From the NCBI RefSeq assembly GCF_021134715.1, contig NC_060023.1, positions 9,548,001 to 9,612,000 on the forward strand: DNA of 64,000 nucleotides, given 5' to 3'. Positions 27,374-39,700 of the stretch are shown one piece after another. The position numbers were made by a program, and so were the translations under genes. The stretch's first letter is position 1. Every line of letters begins with the position of its first letter. The notes under the pieces were generated by a model. It saw only the letters and a list, made by a program, of their open reading frames with translations. It was not told where the DNA came from and did not search any database. The DNA is from Daphnia pulex. Taxonomy: Eukaryota; Arthropoda; Branchiopoda; Diplostraca; Daphniidae.

Positions 27374-27582
27374 TCAACCCATTTGACATGAGAACTTACC
27401 TTACGCATTTTAAAACGAGAAATCATCATCTCTTCATCATCTATACGAATTAAGTTGAGTGCTATAACACGTTGAGTTTGTTTAAACTGTTGAGGTGGGG
27501 TTGTTTTGGTTGTTGACCACAGTGTCGTGCTTCCACCATCACTACTTTCCCTCAACAATAAAGAGTTAGAAAAGCGTGACAT
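27265..27582 (-). CDS. Possible small hypothetical protein
   Basis: A minus-strand ORF of 105 codons opens MSRFSNSLLLRESSDGGSTT and continues with NLIRIDDEEMMISRFKMRK, where a strong donor (AAG then GTAAGT) occurs. The first 60 residues look coding. If spliced, an acceptor at the second AG of CCGTAG gives HQEEQHYILLPREN, after which I could not fix a single continuation. If unspliced, it runs to the stop at 27265. The function is unknown, and it overlaps the plus-strand model at 27029-27373. Confidence 0.3.
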   Translation of the reverse strand: MSRFSNSLLLRESSDGGSTTLWSTTKTTPPQQFKQTQRVIALNLIRIDDEEMMISRFKMRKVSSHVKWVDHTPWCGLMSPCSFTFVLAVASGRTALHSSPSRECM

Positions 27583-27810
27583 TGCGTAAGTTAGTAACAG
27601 AAGTCAATGACATGGGCGTGTACAGTATCTACAACACGTGCTTCGAGCTACAAAATATTACAAAAGAAGTTGCGTTGCGTGCGGCATATTGCTTTCTCTT
27701 TCACTTCAGGTAACTTACTCGCAAGTTTCTTAGTGCGCATAACCAGTTTGCTGTTTGCCGCGATTGAGATCGGTTGGGACGCAAAGCGTTCAGTACAGGC
27801 TGAATTTACG

Positions 27811-28205
27811 ATGCATCTCCACTTTTTCGTAAGTTAACTTCACTTTCCCTTTGCATTTTAATGGTAATGATACTGAGCTTTCACACAGTTGACAGTGATA
27901 TTTGGAATGATATTATTGCAAGCAGGATTGGGTGTCGAAGGTGGTCGCTTTAAACGCGAAGGTAAATCAACTTAAAAATTTTCTGTTATCAGAATATCTA
28001 ACTGAAACATTTATTACTTCCTACAGAACATGCTTTGGTAAAAATTATTAAATCTCATGCCTACATTAGACCTCCACGACAGTTCATTCCGACGGTCTCC
28101 TACATGGCACCAGGACCCTACTACTCCATTCCTTATTACAAAACAGAGCCTTATTCCTCTGGTGGAATTTATCGATCATTCATACCTCACGATGCTTATT
28201 ATTAA
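27811..28205 (+). CDS. Small secreted tyrosine-rich protein, possible propeptide
   Basis: Three exons, 27811-27828, 27889-27961 and 28027-28205, join in frame to give 89 aa. Residues 1-22 (MHLHFFLTVIFGMILLQAGL) form a clear signal peptide. RFKR at residues 26-29 matches a furin-type RxKR processing site. The mature remainder has many Tyr, Pro and Ser residues, including GPYYSIPYYKTEPY and a DAYY end, resembling small arthropod cuticle or peptide precursors. The ATG at 27811 is chosen over the in-frame ATG at 27607 because it places the signal sequence at the N-terminus. No family is assigned. Confidence 0.68.
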
Positions 28206-28598
28206 CATAGATTCCTCTTTGTTTAAAGCATGTCTCTTTTCGTATGTAAGCCATTCTGTTATTCTCAGTTTTTAGTAGGCATCTCATCTATCACCACCTA
28301 TTGAATTAACCTGAAATCAATTAATCAAAGTTTGTATGTGAAGGAGGATTACACTTTAAAGGAAAATAAAAAGATATAAGAAAAATATGATGAAATGAAA
28401 TGTTATGTATTAATTGGAAACGGTGTTGATCATAATCTGAAGCAACTACGTTTTCTTTCCATATTGTTCATTGAATATTAGCCAAAATCGCATACTTTAC
28501 GATCAAGGTTTGTTAGGGAATACTTAATTATATTTTGAAAATTACACGAAAATTTGAAAATTCGCTGCGACAGGGTGCTCAAAATCCCAAAAGCTTCA
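28206..28598. other. Intergenic region between convergent genes
   Basis: AT-rich sequence holding the 3' ends of the secreted-protein gene (plus) and TMEM87 (minus). An AATAAA-type signal occurs near 28365 on the plus strand. No other feature seen. Confidence 0.4.
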
Positions 28599-31037
28599 TC
28601 ACTGCATTTTTGATAATTCAAACCGTGTTGTCATGATCTCCTGTAAACAGTAAAATTTTTATGAAAAGGTTTTCAAACACGGCAAAACTTTACTTTACCT
28701 CTTCTGAATCCAACAACGGGAGACCACTGAAAAAAGTAAAATACAGAAGATGAGTTAAGAAAAATGGTGGGTAATAAAATCAAATTTAGATCTGCTTACG
28801 ATTCCACCATAGATGAAGGGATGTTTTCCTCAACCCACTTCAAGTCGTCCTCCTGGAAATTGGATAGATATTATTAGAACTATACGGATATTCATTTAAC
28901 AAGAATATTTACAATGGAGCCCTGTCCCTCTCGACTTGCACGAGGGGATGGTGTATTGACATTATTAGCCCGGTTGACACGCATTTTCATCCCTAAAAAA
29001 CAGAAACAACACAAGTGACAAAGCAGTTTTCCAATAAAATTCAATGAGGCTAATCTTTACCTAGATTTTCGTTAACCATTACGTCATCTTCTTCCGTCTC
29101 ATCACCAGAGTCTAGTAAAGGTGTGAAAGCGTAACGCTGATTGTTATTGGTTGGGCGCCAGAGAATCATGATCACTAAAAGGAGAAGTGAAAATAGCAGC
29201 TTCCAGAAAGCTTCATCCAACCACAATTCCTTCCAGTCCTATAAATTAGAAAGTCGTGATGATGTTTAAAAAAAAAAACTGGAAAGTCAACATTTCACCA
29301 GGAGAAAGTTTGTTATTACTTTTAGACAAGTATCCATTCGATGGTAATATATGGACCACAGCATAAATATCAACGAGGAAACCACGGCGAAAATGAGCGT
29401 GTTGGTAAAGTGGTTATAGAGGGACAATTTGACAGAATTCCTATATAAAACACTAGGTGGTTAGTTAAACTTATTTGACAATTTATTATTTGTTCTTACC
29501 TTCGAAGTCTAAGGGTACGGGTAGTTTGAACAAGCGATAAAAAGATCCAGAAACATATGGCAGCGTCTAATAATGCCAGCAGGAAGGATGCTGCATAAAT
29601 GTTACGAGATCCGTCGTTCTTTGGCTGTACCAATATCAAGTATGTCTCGACTGCTGACAGTATCATGTAGACAACGCCCACGCCAACAATTCTTTGTAAC
29701 ATCGCGCCTAAGCGAGGTCTTTAAAATAAAGAAATAATTAGGTGAAACGTTACTAGAAATTTCGAGTGCAGTAAAAATTTTACTTGACAATTCCAAATCC
29801 CATTGAAGCGATCAAAACAAGGATCCTGGCCAAGCTTCGTTTAGCACACGATAGGAGCTCGGCGGAGTAATGTGCCGCAGCCGTCAATTCGCCTGTTTTA
29901 TTCAAACTTTCGTATTCAGCTAAATAAACGGCCTGGCAGAAAATTTAATTAAAACAATGAAAATTAAAAGGACGGAGCACACAATACAGATACCGAATAG
30001 CTTATTCATACCATTTCCAGCATTCCAAGGAAAAGGACGGCGCCAATCCACATTTGAATTCTTAAAATATCTTTCAACCGGCATAAAGATATTATTAACC
30101 ACAAGATTCCCATGATGGTGTACAATCCACACATGGTTCCATAAAACTAAAAGAAAAGTCATAAAATTTTATTCAACTGAATTTCATTTCAATAAAAAAT
30201 ATTTACCGGTAATAACGGCCAATCAATCACCGACAAATATCCCACATCGCTCTTCATGTCAATCAAAATTTGAGCTTTGTAAGTGTGATTCCCTCCTGGT
30301 TGTGACTTTGGTCTAATAGTTATGACAAAAAGATAAACTCCCTCTTTGGGAACGACATATTGGGGGTCATCCGAAGAAGTTGAACGTTTTGTATGCTTTT
30401 TCTCCATTGACTGGAATACTGCTGGCTGTTATTAGTGAAATAATGCAAATACAGTCATAGAAGACACCAATTATGGGTAGATTTAATTATTTGTGCTTAC
30501 CATAGTAATAGTGGACCCATCACATGGTGCTATGGATTCTTCTGATGCTACATATTCCACAGCACTATAATTTAACCATTCAGGAATTGTGTGAGGGTTC
30601 ATGTAGTATCCATGTAACAAGCCAGAGCCAGTTTCCTAAGTATTTAGTGTTAACAATGTTTTTTTTAAACTCTTATGTGAGTCACAATAGTTGAATTATT
30701 CAATAGTTACAATATTCTCCAGTCCCAGATACTCTTGCCAACAAGGTGAGTGCCTCAACTTCCATGAGATGCTTAAACTAGTTGAAGTCTCTGATCTGCA
30801 ATTTTGAACTACAAAAAACGATAAAATTATCAGTTGAAAATGTAACCGAACTTGATATGCATACAACTTACTTTTAAAAGTGATGTTGGTGCCAGCAAAC
30901 ATGCTTTTGGAAACACCTACATATTGGATGTCTTGGTTGATGTCAAATGTCCATTTACCTTTCTCGGGAAAGGCACTTATCCCACACACAAGACAAGTCA
31001 ACACAACATACAATAAAAATGGAATTTTGTTTTCCAT
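28599..31037 (-). CDS. TMEM87: TMEM87-like Golgi seven-transmembrane (GOLD-domain) protein
   Basis: About a dozen short exons run from the ATG at 31037 to a TGA at 28599. A signal peptide ([20 protein letters not shown]) is followed by a lumenal GOLD-like domain with [19 protein letters not shown] and [21 protein letters not shown] seven-helix bundle follows, including [55 protein letters not shown] and [20 protein letters not shown]. The acidic cytosolic tail ends [21 protein letters not shown], matching TMEM87A/B. The family localises to the Golgi and acts in endosome-to-Golgi traffic and mechanosensitive or ion-channel function. A single arthropod copy covers both vertebrate paralogues. 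Confidence 0.92.
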
Positions 31038-31635
31038 TTCGAATAAATTTTCAGCTCAAGCTTAGACACAAATCATCTTGAGGCACTTATTTGTTTTGAC
31101 TAGCAGCACAATTTCACGGGCGGTAACGTGACAATTCAATTCAATGTTCGACGTTTATTTCCTTGCTAGGCGATGTTTGACACGAGGGAAAAAGGACTTG
31201 GAGACATTAAAAGAAACTAATATAATCAGAAAGGATATGATGCAACACGAACATGGGAATTTGTTATCTAAGAATTTTCCTGGAGCTGAACGCCAACTTG
31301 GCAGAAGACAAATGTAGACGACATCAATCTTCTAGGATTGTTAAAAGTCTACCGGCACTCGGTAGATGTCTCTTCTCTGAACGGAAAAACTTGTTATGTT
31401 TTATTATTTTAAATAAATTTAAAAGATTTTCGATTGAATAGAACTTTTAAGTTTTAACAGTGCATCTTTGGTTTATTTATTAACATCAAATAATGCATTG
31501 AAAAAAGCAGCAGCATTATACCAGCATTATACAATGAATCTAGTTTTGGATGGATAATCCCAGCCGTTTCCTAGGCAACTAAAGAGCGATGCGTTTAATA
31601 ACAAATCGCGTCTTCCCGCTATCATTCCGTAAAAA
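31038..31635. promoter_or_regulatory. Shared upstream region of TMEM87 and TMEM80/216-like genes
   Basis: About 600 bp between two divergent start codons. A 62-codon plus-strand frame at 31253-31441 shows no features. I take this as two 5' UTRs and promoters. Confidence 0.35.
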
Positions 31636-32110
31636 ATGATTACCACATTAGTTCTGCAGATTTGCCTTTATTTCTCAGGTGTTTACTTGACCCTGTTTGC
31701 TGTCGCAGAATTTTCCCTTCAAATATACAAATGGGTGTCGCTACCTTATTCAGCAGGAACCCTCATCTCCGAGCTCGTCCTCTTTCTGCTACTGATTATC
31801 GTCGAATCTCTCCGCATTCAACTGGGAAAACGTGGAAACTTGACCAATGAAACGGTCCCCTTGGTTGCATCACTGTTGTTAATTGCACCTTCTCTGTTGG
31901 CGGTTTTGTACTGGTAGGTCGTCCCACATCCTGTAAATTTAGAAAAAGGTTATTCTAACAAGATATCCATTTGTTGACAGCTTACTCTGGCAAAGTTACG
32001 TGCTGCGAGCGGAAATAATTGCATGCGGGATTCAAATTGGAATACACTCTTTGACATTCATAATTTTCATAGTCAAAATCATGTCTGTATTGACACAACC
32101 TTCCCTCTAA
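31636..32110 (+). CDS. TMEM80/TMEM216-family ciliary transition-zone membrane protein
   Basis: Two exons, 31636-31913 and 31981-32110, encode 135 aa with four predicted membrane helices. The first exon covers ICLYFSGVYLTLFAVAEF, VLFLLLIIVESLRIQLGKRG and LTNETVPLVASLLLIAPSLL. The second continues LLWQSYVLRAEIIACG. The GNLTNETVPLVASLLL segment and LLWQSYVLRAE fit TMEM80 slightly better than TMEM216, but both belong to one family of transition-zone proteins at the base of cilia. In a crustacean this would act in sensory neurons. It is tail-to-tail with the PAPS transporter gene. Confidence 0.82.
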
Positions 32111-32291
32111 AATAAACCACATATCAAATATACAAAAACTTGTGCTTTTGGTCAGTAAATTGCACCAGAGACAATAACCGTTTTTAAATATAAAGAGTAT
32201 CAAGCAGTTATTATGTTTTTTAAACGTGCCGTAAGCACCGAATAATTTAAGGATCCGAATAGATATGGTAGATTTGTCATGTTGAAAATGC

Positions 32292-34250
32292 TCAAACTTT
32301 GCTAGTAGAGGCATCCGTTGCATCTAACTTGCGTTTCTTGTGTTGCTGTGCGTAATAGATGCGTAGGAAGATGGCAAGGAAGACGATGAATACACCCAAA
32401 ATGCCCATCTCCGAGAGATGATGCTTGTAGAGAAGACACGACAGTAAAATTGATAATCCCTGAACAGGAAAAATTGAACGAAATATAGCTTGAAATTGCG
32501 CACAAAAATTAATTAACTAAATACCTGTCTGACAGTCATGATAATTGTGAACACAACAGGTCCAAATTTTGATATTGTAGCAAAAATGAAAAGTTGTCCC
32601 AAAGCCGAACTTATGGCTGTTAGTAGACAATCCATGATAAAAATCGGATGCTGTAGTAATTGATGACTAGTTAGTTGGCCGAAATACGATTAGTAAAATA
32701 TTATGCATTTTTAATATACCCTTGCAGCAAAAGATAACGAATAAAAAAATCCCCCTTGCTGGATGAGAGAGGCGGAAGTAAATAGGCACGACATTAAGTT
32801 GACACCGCACATCATTTGAATTGAACTCGGTTTGTGTTCTGTCACATTACAAAATTACGAAACAGTTTATGGATTAGTCCACGTAAACGAAAACATTAAG
32901 AGAATGTCAAAGGGAACGTAAATGTTGAAGAGTGTGGTTTACCTTTGAATAAGGCACTCTGCCAGTTGGCAGTAAAACTATCAAATATCAAATAGCCGCA
33001 AAGGAGTAGAGCACCGCTCGCAGTTGTAACGTTATTTCCTGGAAATATGAATGCGAAAGGATCATTATCCCGTGGAAGCTCTCAAGGACAAACAGCGGGT
33101 GAGAAAAGGAAATGGTCTCGTCAATAAAACGATCTAGAAAATGCGCTGTATTTTTCGCCATCTTTAGCATATATAAAGCCTACCTTTTTTATCACCGCCA
33201 GATCCCAATAAAAAGGCAGTCATTCCAACCGATATTAGCACAGCAGTTGCATACTCGTAATTTTTGTACTGTGCTCGCGATACTAATTTCCCCATCAGCA
33301 TAACTGGAATGACCTTGGCACTTTTAGCCAGAACCTAAAAGATTGTCAAATTGAGCCTGAATAAGATCCTTGAATGCATTCAATCGGTAAATTGAACATG
33401 ACTGTAATACCTGGGTTGGAAAACTAACAAATTTTAAGGCCTCATACTGGCACCAAGAACTGAGGGTATTGGAGACTGAGCAGAAACTGTACTTGTACAG
33501 TGGAGTACGGTGAATATTTTGGTGGGTCAACAGCAAATATATACCAGAGAAGAGAAAGGCCAATATGCGATTGACAAACACAAGAAACTGTGAGTCAGTA
33601 AATCTCTCAGTTTTATCACCATCAGCATACTCCCTATTGTATAATATAAATAATCATCAGTATGAATAAAAATAACAATTAAAAACACATCCTACCTTGT
33701 CATGATCTTTTCCTGAAGAATTCCCCATAACAAATAAGAAACTTGCAAACCAACACAACAATAACACAGTGAGATTGCTTTTTTATATAAAGATTTAGAT
33801 TCCGAATTTGATGGCCTTACAGTTCCAGAAACACTGCCATCTGTTTCCGCAACAATTTCTGAAGTGGTTCCTGTCAATATAAGACGTAAGAGTCTCCACT
33901 GACAGCCTCCTGCAGAAAAACAAGAGTAGAAAAGCGGAATTTTCAAAATTCAGTTTTATACTCACCAAGTGTGTGTAAGTTGTGCCTTTGAGATAGGTGG
34001 ATGAGGACGTAACAGGGCAAGAAAACTGTGGCATAACCAAGAATGGTGAAGATGAACCTGAGGATCCACGATGCATCACCATTCTCATCAATGATAATCC
34101 TTACAGCATGGCTGATAATCAAAGAAAAGAGCCATGTGGCTAATCCAGTGGCTATAACAATCACACTAAAAAGGGAAAGTTATTGATGAATGAAAACAGT
34201 TGGAAATCTAATATGAATTACAAGAGAGTAGCTCCTGGACATTTCTGCAT
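32292..34250 (-). CDS. SLC35B2: Golgi PAPS transporter 1 (SLC35B2/slalom)
   Basis: A multi-exon minus-strand gene. Exon 1 (34222-34250) encodes MQKCPGATL and joins at phase 2 to [19 protein letters not shown]. The protein imports the sulfate donor PAPS into the Golgi for sulfation of glycans and tyrosines. Family blocks include [117 protein letters not shown] and [19 protein letters not shown]. About ten membrane helices are expected. A basic [12 protein letters not shown] tail ends the protein. The very short first coding exon is unusual but its phase agrees. Confidence 0.95.
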
Positions 34251-34712
34251 GTCGACTGATGGCCTCAAAAGGCTGGCAATCAGTTCGTCGTCAGTTTGAA
34301 AAAATTGACGACGTGGCTAAACGTCACAGTGCATTTGGTACGAAAGAATGCACTGCTTCATATTTAGCCCTCCCTATGAGTCAGATGGTCAGTATTTAGT
34401 CTTCAAGTTCTGCTGGCAAAACAAGAAGCGGGATAACCTTCAGCTGAATCAAATTACAAGGGATGCGTCGCCGTTCATAGATTAGAACCATGACATTTTC
34501 GGTTTTTTAATTAGCAGTTCGATATCGGCATGAAAATTGATATCGGGTTGAATGGTCTGGTATTTTCTTTGCCATGCGTGGACGCCATCTGCTGACCGAT
34601 GTTGGACTTGTGCAATGCAGGTAATTTGTCCGTGACACAAGCAACACAAAACTTTTTTTTTTATCTGGAGAAGACTGAAATCAAATCAAAGCCGAGTGGT
34701 TTTTTATGTAAA

Positions 34713-34804
34713 CTTGGTGGAGGAACCCAAGCCGCCTTCTCCAGGAAAGAAAAGTTCAGCAGCGGCGTCCGACAAGAAAACGCCGACTGTGCAATTTAAT
34801 CGGG
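34713..34804 (+). other. Possible coding exon
   Basis: A plus-strand frame reads LVEEPKPPSPGKKSSAAASD then KKTPTVQFNRG, a Lys/Pro/Ser/Ala composition typical of disordered nuclear proteins rather than chance sequence. I could not place flanking exons with certainty. It may be part of a transcript in the gene-poor block or a chance frame. Confidence 0.2.
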
Positions 34805-35645
34805 GAATGTGTGCGGTAGAGAAGTTGAACGAACAGTCGATTGCTTTACTGCGCGAGGGTGTTCATTGTCTTCTTTATTCTTAGCCGACGACGAAAAACT
34901 TCTTATCTACACAAAACCGAGAGAGAGAGGAGGATTGACGCATCGTCTTTGTGCTAGAGTCCAGTGTACCGGAATTAATTATTCCCTCCCCATCGAGAGA
35001 TTTGTTCGGCGCAACGGGTTGCACAACCGAAGCCGGTTTTCTCTTACTCGATCGGATTCCATCACGATGACTTGTTTCCAAGCGATTTTTCTTTCTTTTT
35101 TTAGCGTGGGTGAATAACACGTTAAGAGGCCGATTCAAAAAGAAACACACGAGTTTATTGGTACGAAAAATTCATACATAATCCATGACAACATGATTAC
35201 ATTGATGAAACAACGCAATAACAAAAGAGAGAAAAAGATGGATGCAGAATGCACTTTCGCATCAATTGCACTCCAGCAGGTGCCGGGAATATGATTTCCA
35301 GAAAGGAAACGTTCACGTACGATTGACCAGAGCACCTGATGAAGTACAATGAACAACAGGTGCTTCTCTTTTCTCTCTTGGGCGTTGTCGATGTCAAATT
35401 AAGAAATGGCACACGCACACAATGGGGGAATTTTCACTTTTGAGCGAATCGGGAAAAAACAAAAATCTCGAGTTACGTAATCCACCAGACGAGGCCGAAA
35501 AAATATAAAAATAAATAGTTGCAACATCGTCAGATTAAAGGTGATATGGCATTTACTGACATCCTGGATCGATGACGGGTATAAATGAGGCCAATAGAGA
35601 CGGTCGGGAATTCACATAACGAAAAATTGAGGGGGAGGGAGAGAA

Positions 35646-35717
35646 TGGATGTCGGCGGCGGCGGCAGCACCAGTAAAATGGAGATCGTTCCGAGCCACTC
35701 CGCGCGCTACTTCAGGT
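35646..35717 (+). other. Possible first coding exon
   Basis: An ATG at 35646 opens MDVGGGGSTSKMEIVPSHSA followed by RYFR and a GTACCT donor after TTCAG. The composition (Gly run, then an amphipathic segment) and the donor suggest a genuine 5' coding exon of a plus-strand gene with a long first intron. The remainder of the gene was not found in the window. Confidence 0.25.
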
Positions 35718-36150
35718 ACCTGACTCGCAATTATTAACACAGCCGGAAGCACCTGTCGCAGCACGGGGAGTGGCCAGTAATATTGTGAAATGGTTGTCGT
35801 CGTATTCTCGAAGAAGAATTAAAAACAATTTGAAGTCACTAAAACAATTTCAATTCACTAAAACTTAAAAGCCATAATGTTTAACTTAATGCGATAACCT
35901 AAAAGTATTAAGACACACTAGGAATGAGAGAGAAGGGGGGAGAAGCGAGTGTTAACGGGAGAACAGCCGGATGAAGACTGGTTGGTGAATCTGCGGCGGC
36001 TCATGGCTATGGCTAGCCCTCCCCTCACCAACCGGCTCCCCAAGGGGGAAAAAGTGGGCGGGTTTTTAGCCGGTGTGGGAAGCTCCTCCTTTCTCTCGGA
36101 CCCACACACCCCGTCTGCTGTCTGGCTTTTTATTTTCCATCCGCCAACCC

Positions 36151-36165
36151 ACACACACACACGCA
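36151..36165 (+). repeat. CA dinucleotide microsatellite
   Basis: A short perfect run of CA repeats in the gene-poor block, one of several CA/GT runs between 36 and 41 kb. Confidence 0.8.
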
Positions 36166-38398
36166 CAGAAAACGGTTTTCTGTGGAAATCACTGGAATGT
36201 CGGCGAGGCGGAATGACGTCACAACGTCAGGGCCGACCTTCTTTCCCTTATGTGATCTAATCAACGACAGCAGCAGCAGCATTCCTGGAAAAGGATCAAC
36301 CACCACCAGGTGTTTGCATTGTTGCAGACATTTCGACATTTGCGGTTGCAAACTTTTCCTTCTGGTTGAAATGAATCCCAAGGCTGGTCGGAAATAATTT
36401 AGAATTTTCTGGAATGGAAAGAGAGACACACAACACCCCCAGTCATGTAGAAAGTTAGTGAATCACACACTCACGTATACACACGATGGTGAAATCTTGT
36501 CAGCTGTTGACCTATCGGACTCGATTGCTCAGCCGCTGGTGACTCAACAATTTTGGCCGCCTGCTTCTCCACCCCACACATACACAAATTTGTCACTCCC
36601 TCACAATGACGTCACTAGGGGGGGGGGACTGTGTGGGCTGTTCCACCTTAAATAGATATCGAAGGTGGGTTGCTGCTGTACACCAAATCGCCATCTTATT
36701 CAAAAATATCGTGGCCCCTCCACGTGATAAAAGTCTGTTACCCTCCCACCCGTTTCCGTTCCACCTGCCCTCCAGTTCTTCTCCCCTTGGCAGCCATCGT
36801 GAAACTTGAAACCATCTTCTTCTCGATCACGGACGCTCTCTAACTTTCCCCCTGCTGCTGCTGCTGTAAAACCACTTAAAAAATTTCCTTCTTGACTTTC
36901 AAAGAGACGAAAAAACCTTTAGGTTATCGAACCGGTTTCCCACACACGGTTTGGTTTTATTTCTGCTAGAAATAAAATGTGAAGTGAAGGGATTCTAGAA
37001 AATTAAAAACTTTTAAGTGAAACGTCGAAAAAATTAAACATATCTCGGAAATTGTGTTTTTTCTGGAACGGAGGTCGTTCCATGAATGACGGGACGACCG
37101 GCACGTGTGGTTGCTACCTTCATCCATTGGCCGTCGTCGTCCTTGGGGGCATCGGCAGGCCGGTTTGTTTCCATTTCAAGGTCGTTACAAGACGTCGTTG
37201 ACGTGAGAGGGGGGGATGTTTCTTATTTTTTCTCGGCCCAGGTCATCGACTTTTCTCTTATTTTTAGATCCTCCACCCACTTCATCGCGCATAACTTTTA
37301 GCCGCAATATTCTACGCTTTCTAACAAGTCATCCTCAACTAAAATAAAAATGACAGAAATTATTATTTCGATCCGTAAATGGCGAAGGCATTGATGAAAA
37401 AACGAACGGCGAGTTGGGGGCGGAGCTACACAGATTGACGCAAGGCTGTCAAGTCGTCGGCCCCAAAAAAGAAAGAGAGACTCACCCGGAAGCTTTTTGG
37501 TTGGGCTGGCATTTCCGCACCGGAACATTCCTTTCTGTTGTGTCTCTTTCCCAGTTCAAAAACACACGACCTTCCCAGGATCTAGATTTTGATGGAGAAA
37601 GAAAAGGAAGGTGGAACGACGACAAATAGTTACGAAAAAAGGCAACTTCCAAGAAAAATACTGTGTGGGAAACGAGCCAGCGGTTGTCTGCATTTTCCCC
37701 CTGCTCGATGGTGACCCTCACTGTCGACTGCTAGAGGCGCTAGTAGTCGGCCATTTTTCCCCCCTCTTTTTAGTAGGGGTTGGAAAGGGGACGAACAAAG
37801 GGGCCATCCCAAAAAAGTTTTCCCTGGGTTTAGTTCCAACCAACAACCCTGTGCGCCAGCGCGTCCCCACCCCCCTTTTTTGTACCCATCCTCCATCCAA
37901 AAGTCGTTGAACCTATTGCCCGAGTCATGATCTTCAATTCATTTCCGCATTAACTTGAAACATTAATTTCGTTGCCTCATGCAACCAAATGAAAAACTTT
38001 CTGAGCAAAAACTGTCAATTTCCACCGCAACTATTTTTGGCACTACCAACAGTACTTTCCAACTCGAATAGAAACCAGACACCAACTTACTCTATTAAAG
38101 TTTTAAGTTAGTAAGAAAACAGCCAGAAATAATATATAATACCTGATGCAGTTACTAGCAGCTGCTTGTTCTTTTTTTTCCTCCAGGAACGGAAACTACG
38201 ACCGCCATTCGGCAGAGAGATTATAATACTAAAATGTCCAAGACTGCACCCCTCTTGCGTGCGTCTCTGTCTGGTTTTCAGACCCTTCTGTCTGGGTTCT
38301 CTGCTTCTCCTGGGCAGACACACACACACACAGGGTCGTTAAAAGAGAAAAAGGAAGGGGAATGAGAAGGCAAAAAAGGAAGGGGAATTACCCCCAGT

Positions 38399-38420
38399 AG
38401 TGTGTGTGTGTGTGTGTGTC
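38399..38420 (+). repeat. GT dinucleotide microsatellite
   Basis: About ten GT units, with a CA run 70 bp upstream (38318-38332). The two are reverse complements of each other and could pair into a hairpin about 100 bases long. Confidence 0.85.
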
Positions 38421-39671
38421 TACCCTTCAGGCTGCTGCTGCAGCAGCCTTCGGAAAACCCAGACATCGTCCCCCCCCCTTGGATTTCCTCTCGGGTATAC
38501 TAAGAGTCGAGCAAAATTCGCAGCGGCCGCTATATAGTTTCTATACATTAATTGGTGCGTCGTTAAAACATCCGGTCAACCCGATGCAAATCATAATATA
38601 TATACCTTTTTCGGCTTTTTATTTTGTTGTTGTTTCCCAGCCAACGGGTTTCAGTTCAACATATTTTCGTGGAGGGGGACCATAGCCTAAAGCCCTGAGA
38701 ATCATAAAAACCGTTGGGTTTAAACCTAGTGGGATCGAAAGGGAACCGACGTTCGTGTATAATGAGGAACCAACAGCAGGATAGGATGGAAACACCTTCA
38801 GAAACGTCAGCCAGCAGACTATGAAATTACATCTATTACCAAAAAGAATGGACCTTGGTCCTTGTTGTATGTGTTTGGTGTTGGATTCCTCGAAGCTTCG
38901 AACGGAACCGCAGAAACCACTTGGAAAGAACGGGGTCCAGACTACGAAACAAACTGAATATAGTATATAGAAAGTCCAAGAATTTTTTTTTATTTTTACC
39001 ATTTTCTTTCAACCCCAGAAAAGTTTCGAATGATTGACCGCAAATTCTCTCTCCCTCCCCCCTTCGAAACGACCGAAGGGTATATAGAAAATGTCGGTCG
39101 GTCGAGAGAGAGATGGATCACTCGGATAATAATTATCTCTCACACAGCAACGGAAACTGCCCAATTTTCACATGGTCTAATATACTCTCTTATTATAAAA
39201 ATATCCACCCAAAAATGGCCAAGATAGTATACGCGGATATCGCCAATCACAAACAACGTGATCTGTCTCTTTCTAGACCCCCCCGAAAAAATAAGAACCC
39301 GGTTTGGGTTGGTTGAACACGAGCAAGAAGTTCCGGTTACCAAACATTTTTTTCCAGGAGAATTGCGATCGGAATTTTTTCTCGGTTCACTCGACCTTGT
39401 GTCCTGCTTCCTTTAATCGTAAAATCAAATATTATATACCTTTAGATTTGATCATGTATAGGGGGTAGATAATATAATGAATACAACATGGAGCTAGTCA
39501 TTTCAAGTCAGAAGAGAGAAAGTTTGGAGGGGGGCGAGTCTCACGTGAAATGATGGAAGATGTCTGGATCTGCTGGCCAGAGGCGGGTCAAGAGTTCATG
39601 TACCATCGAAGGACAAGGATATGGTAAGTTCAAGAAACATACTGGCTCTCATTGTTTGGGGGGGAAAGTAC

Positions 39672-39700
39672 AACAACAACAACAACCAACCAACCAACCA
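39672..39700 (+). repeat. CAA/CCAA simple repeat
   Basis: Four to five CAA units followed by four CCAA units, just after a G run at 39658-39664. Purely simple-sequence. Confidence 0.8.

Noticed and set aside
27607-27810. Upstream in-frame extension of the secreted-protein gene
   Set aside because: Starting at 27607 would bury the signal peptide. The extension contains no secretion signal and looks like 5' UTR.
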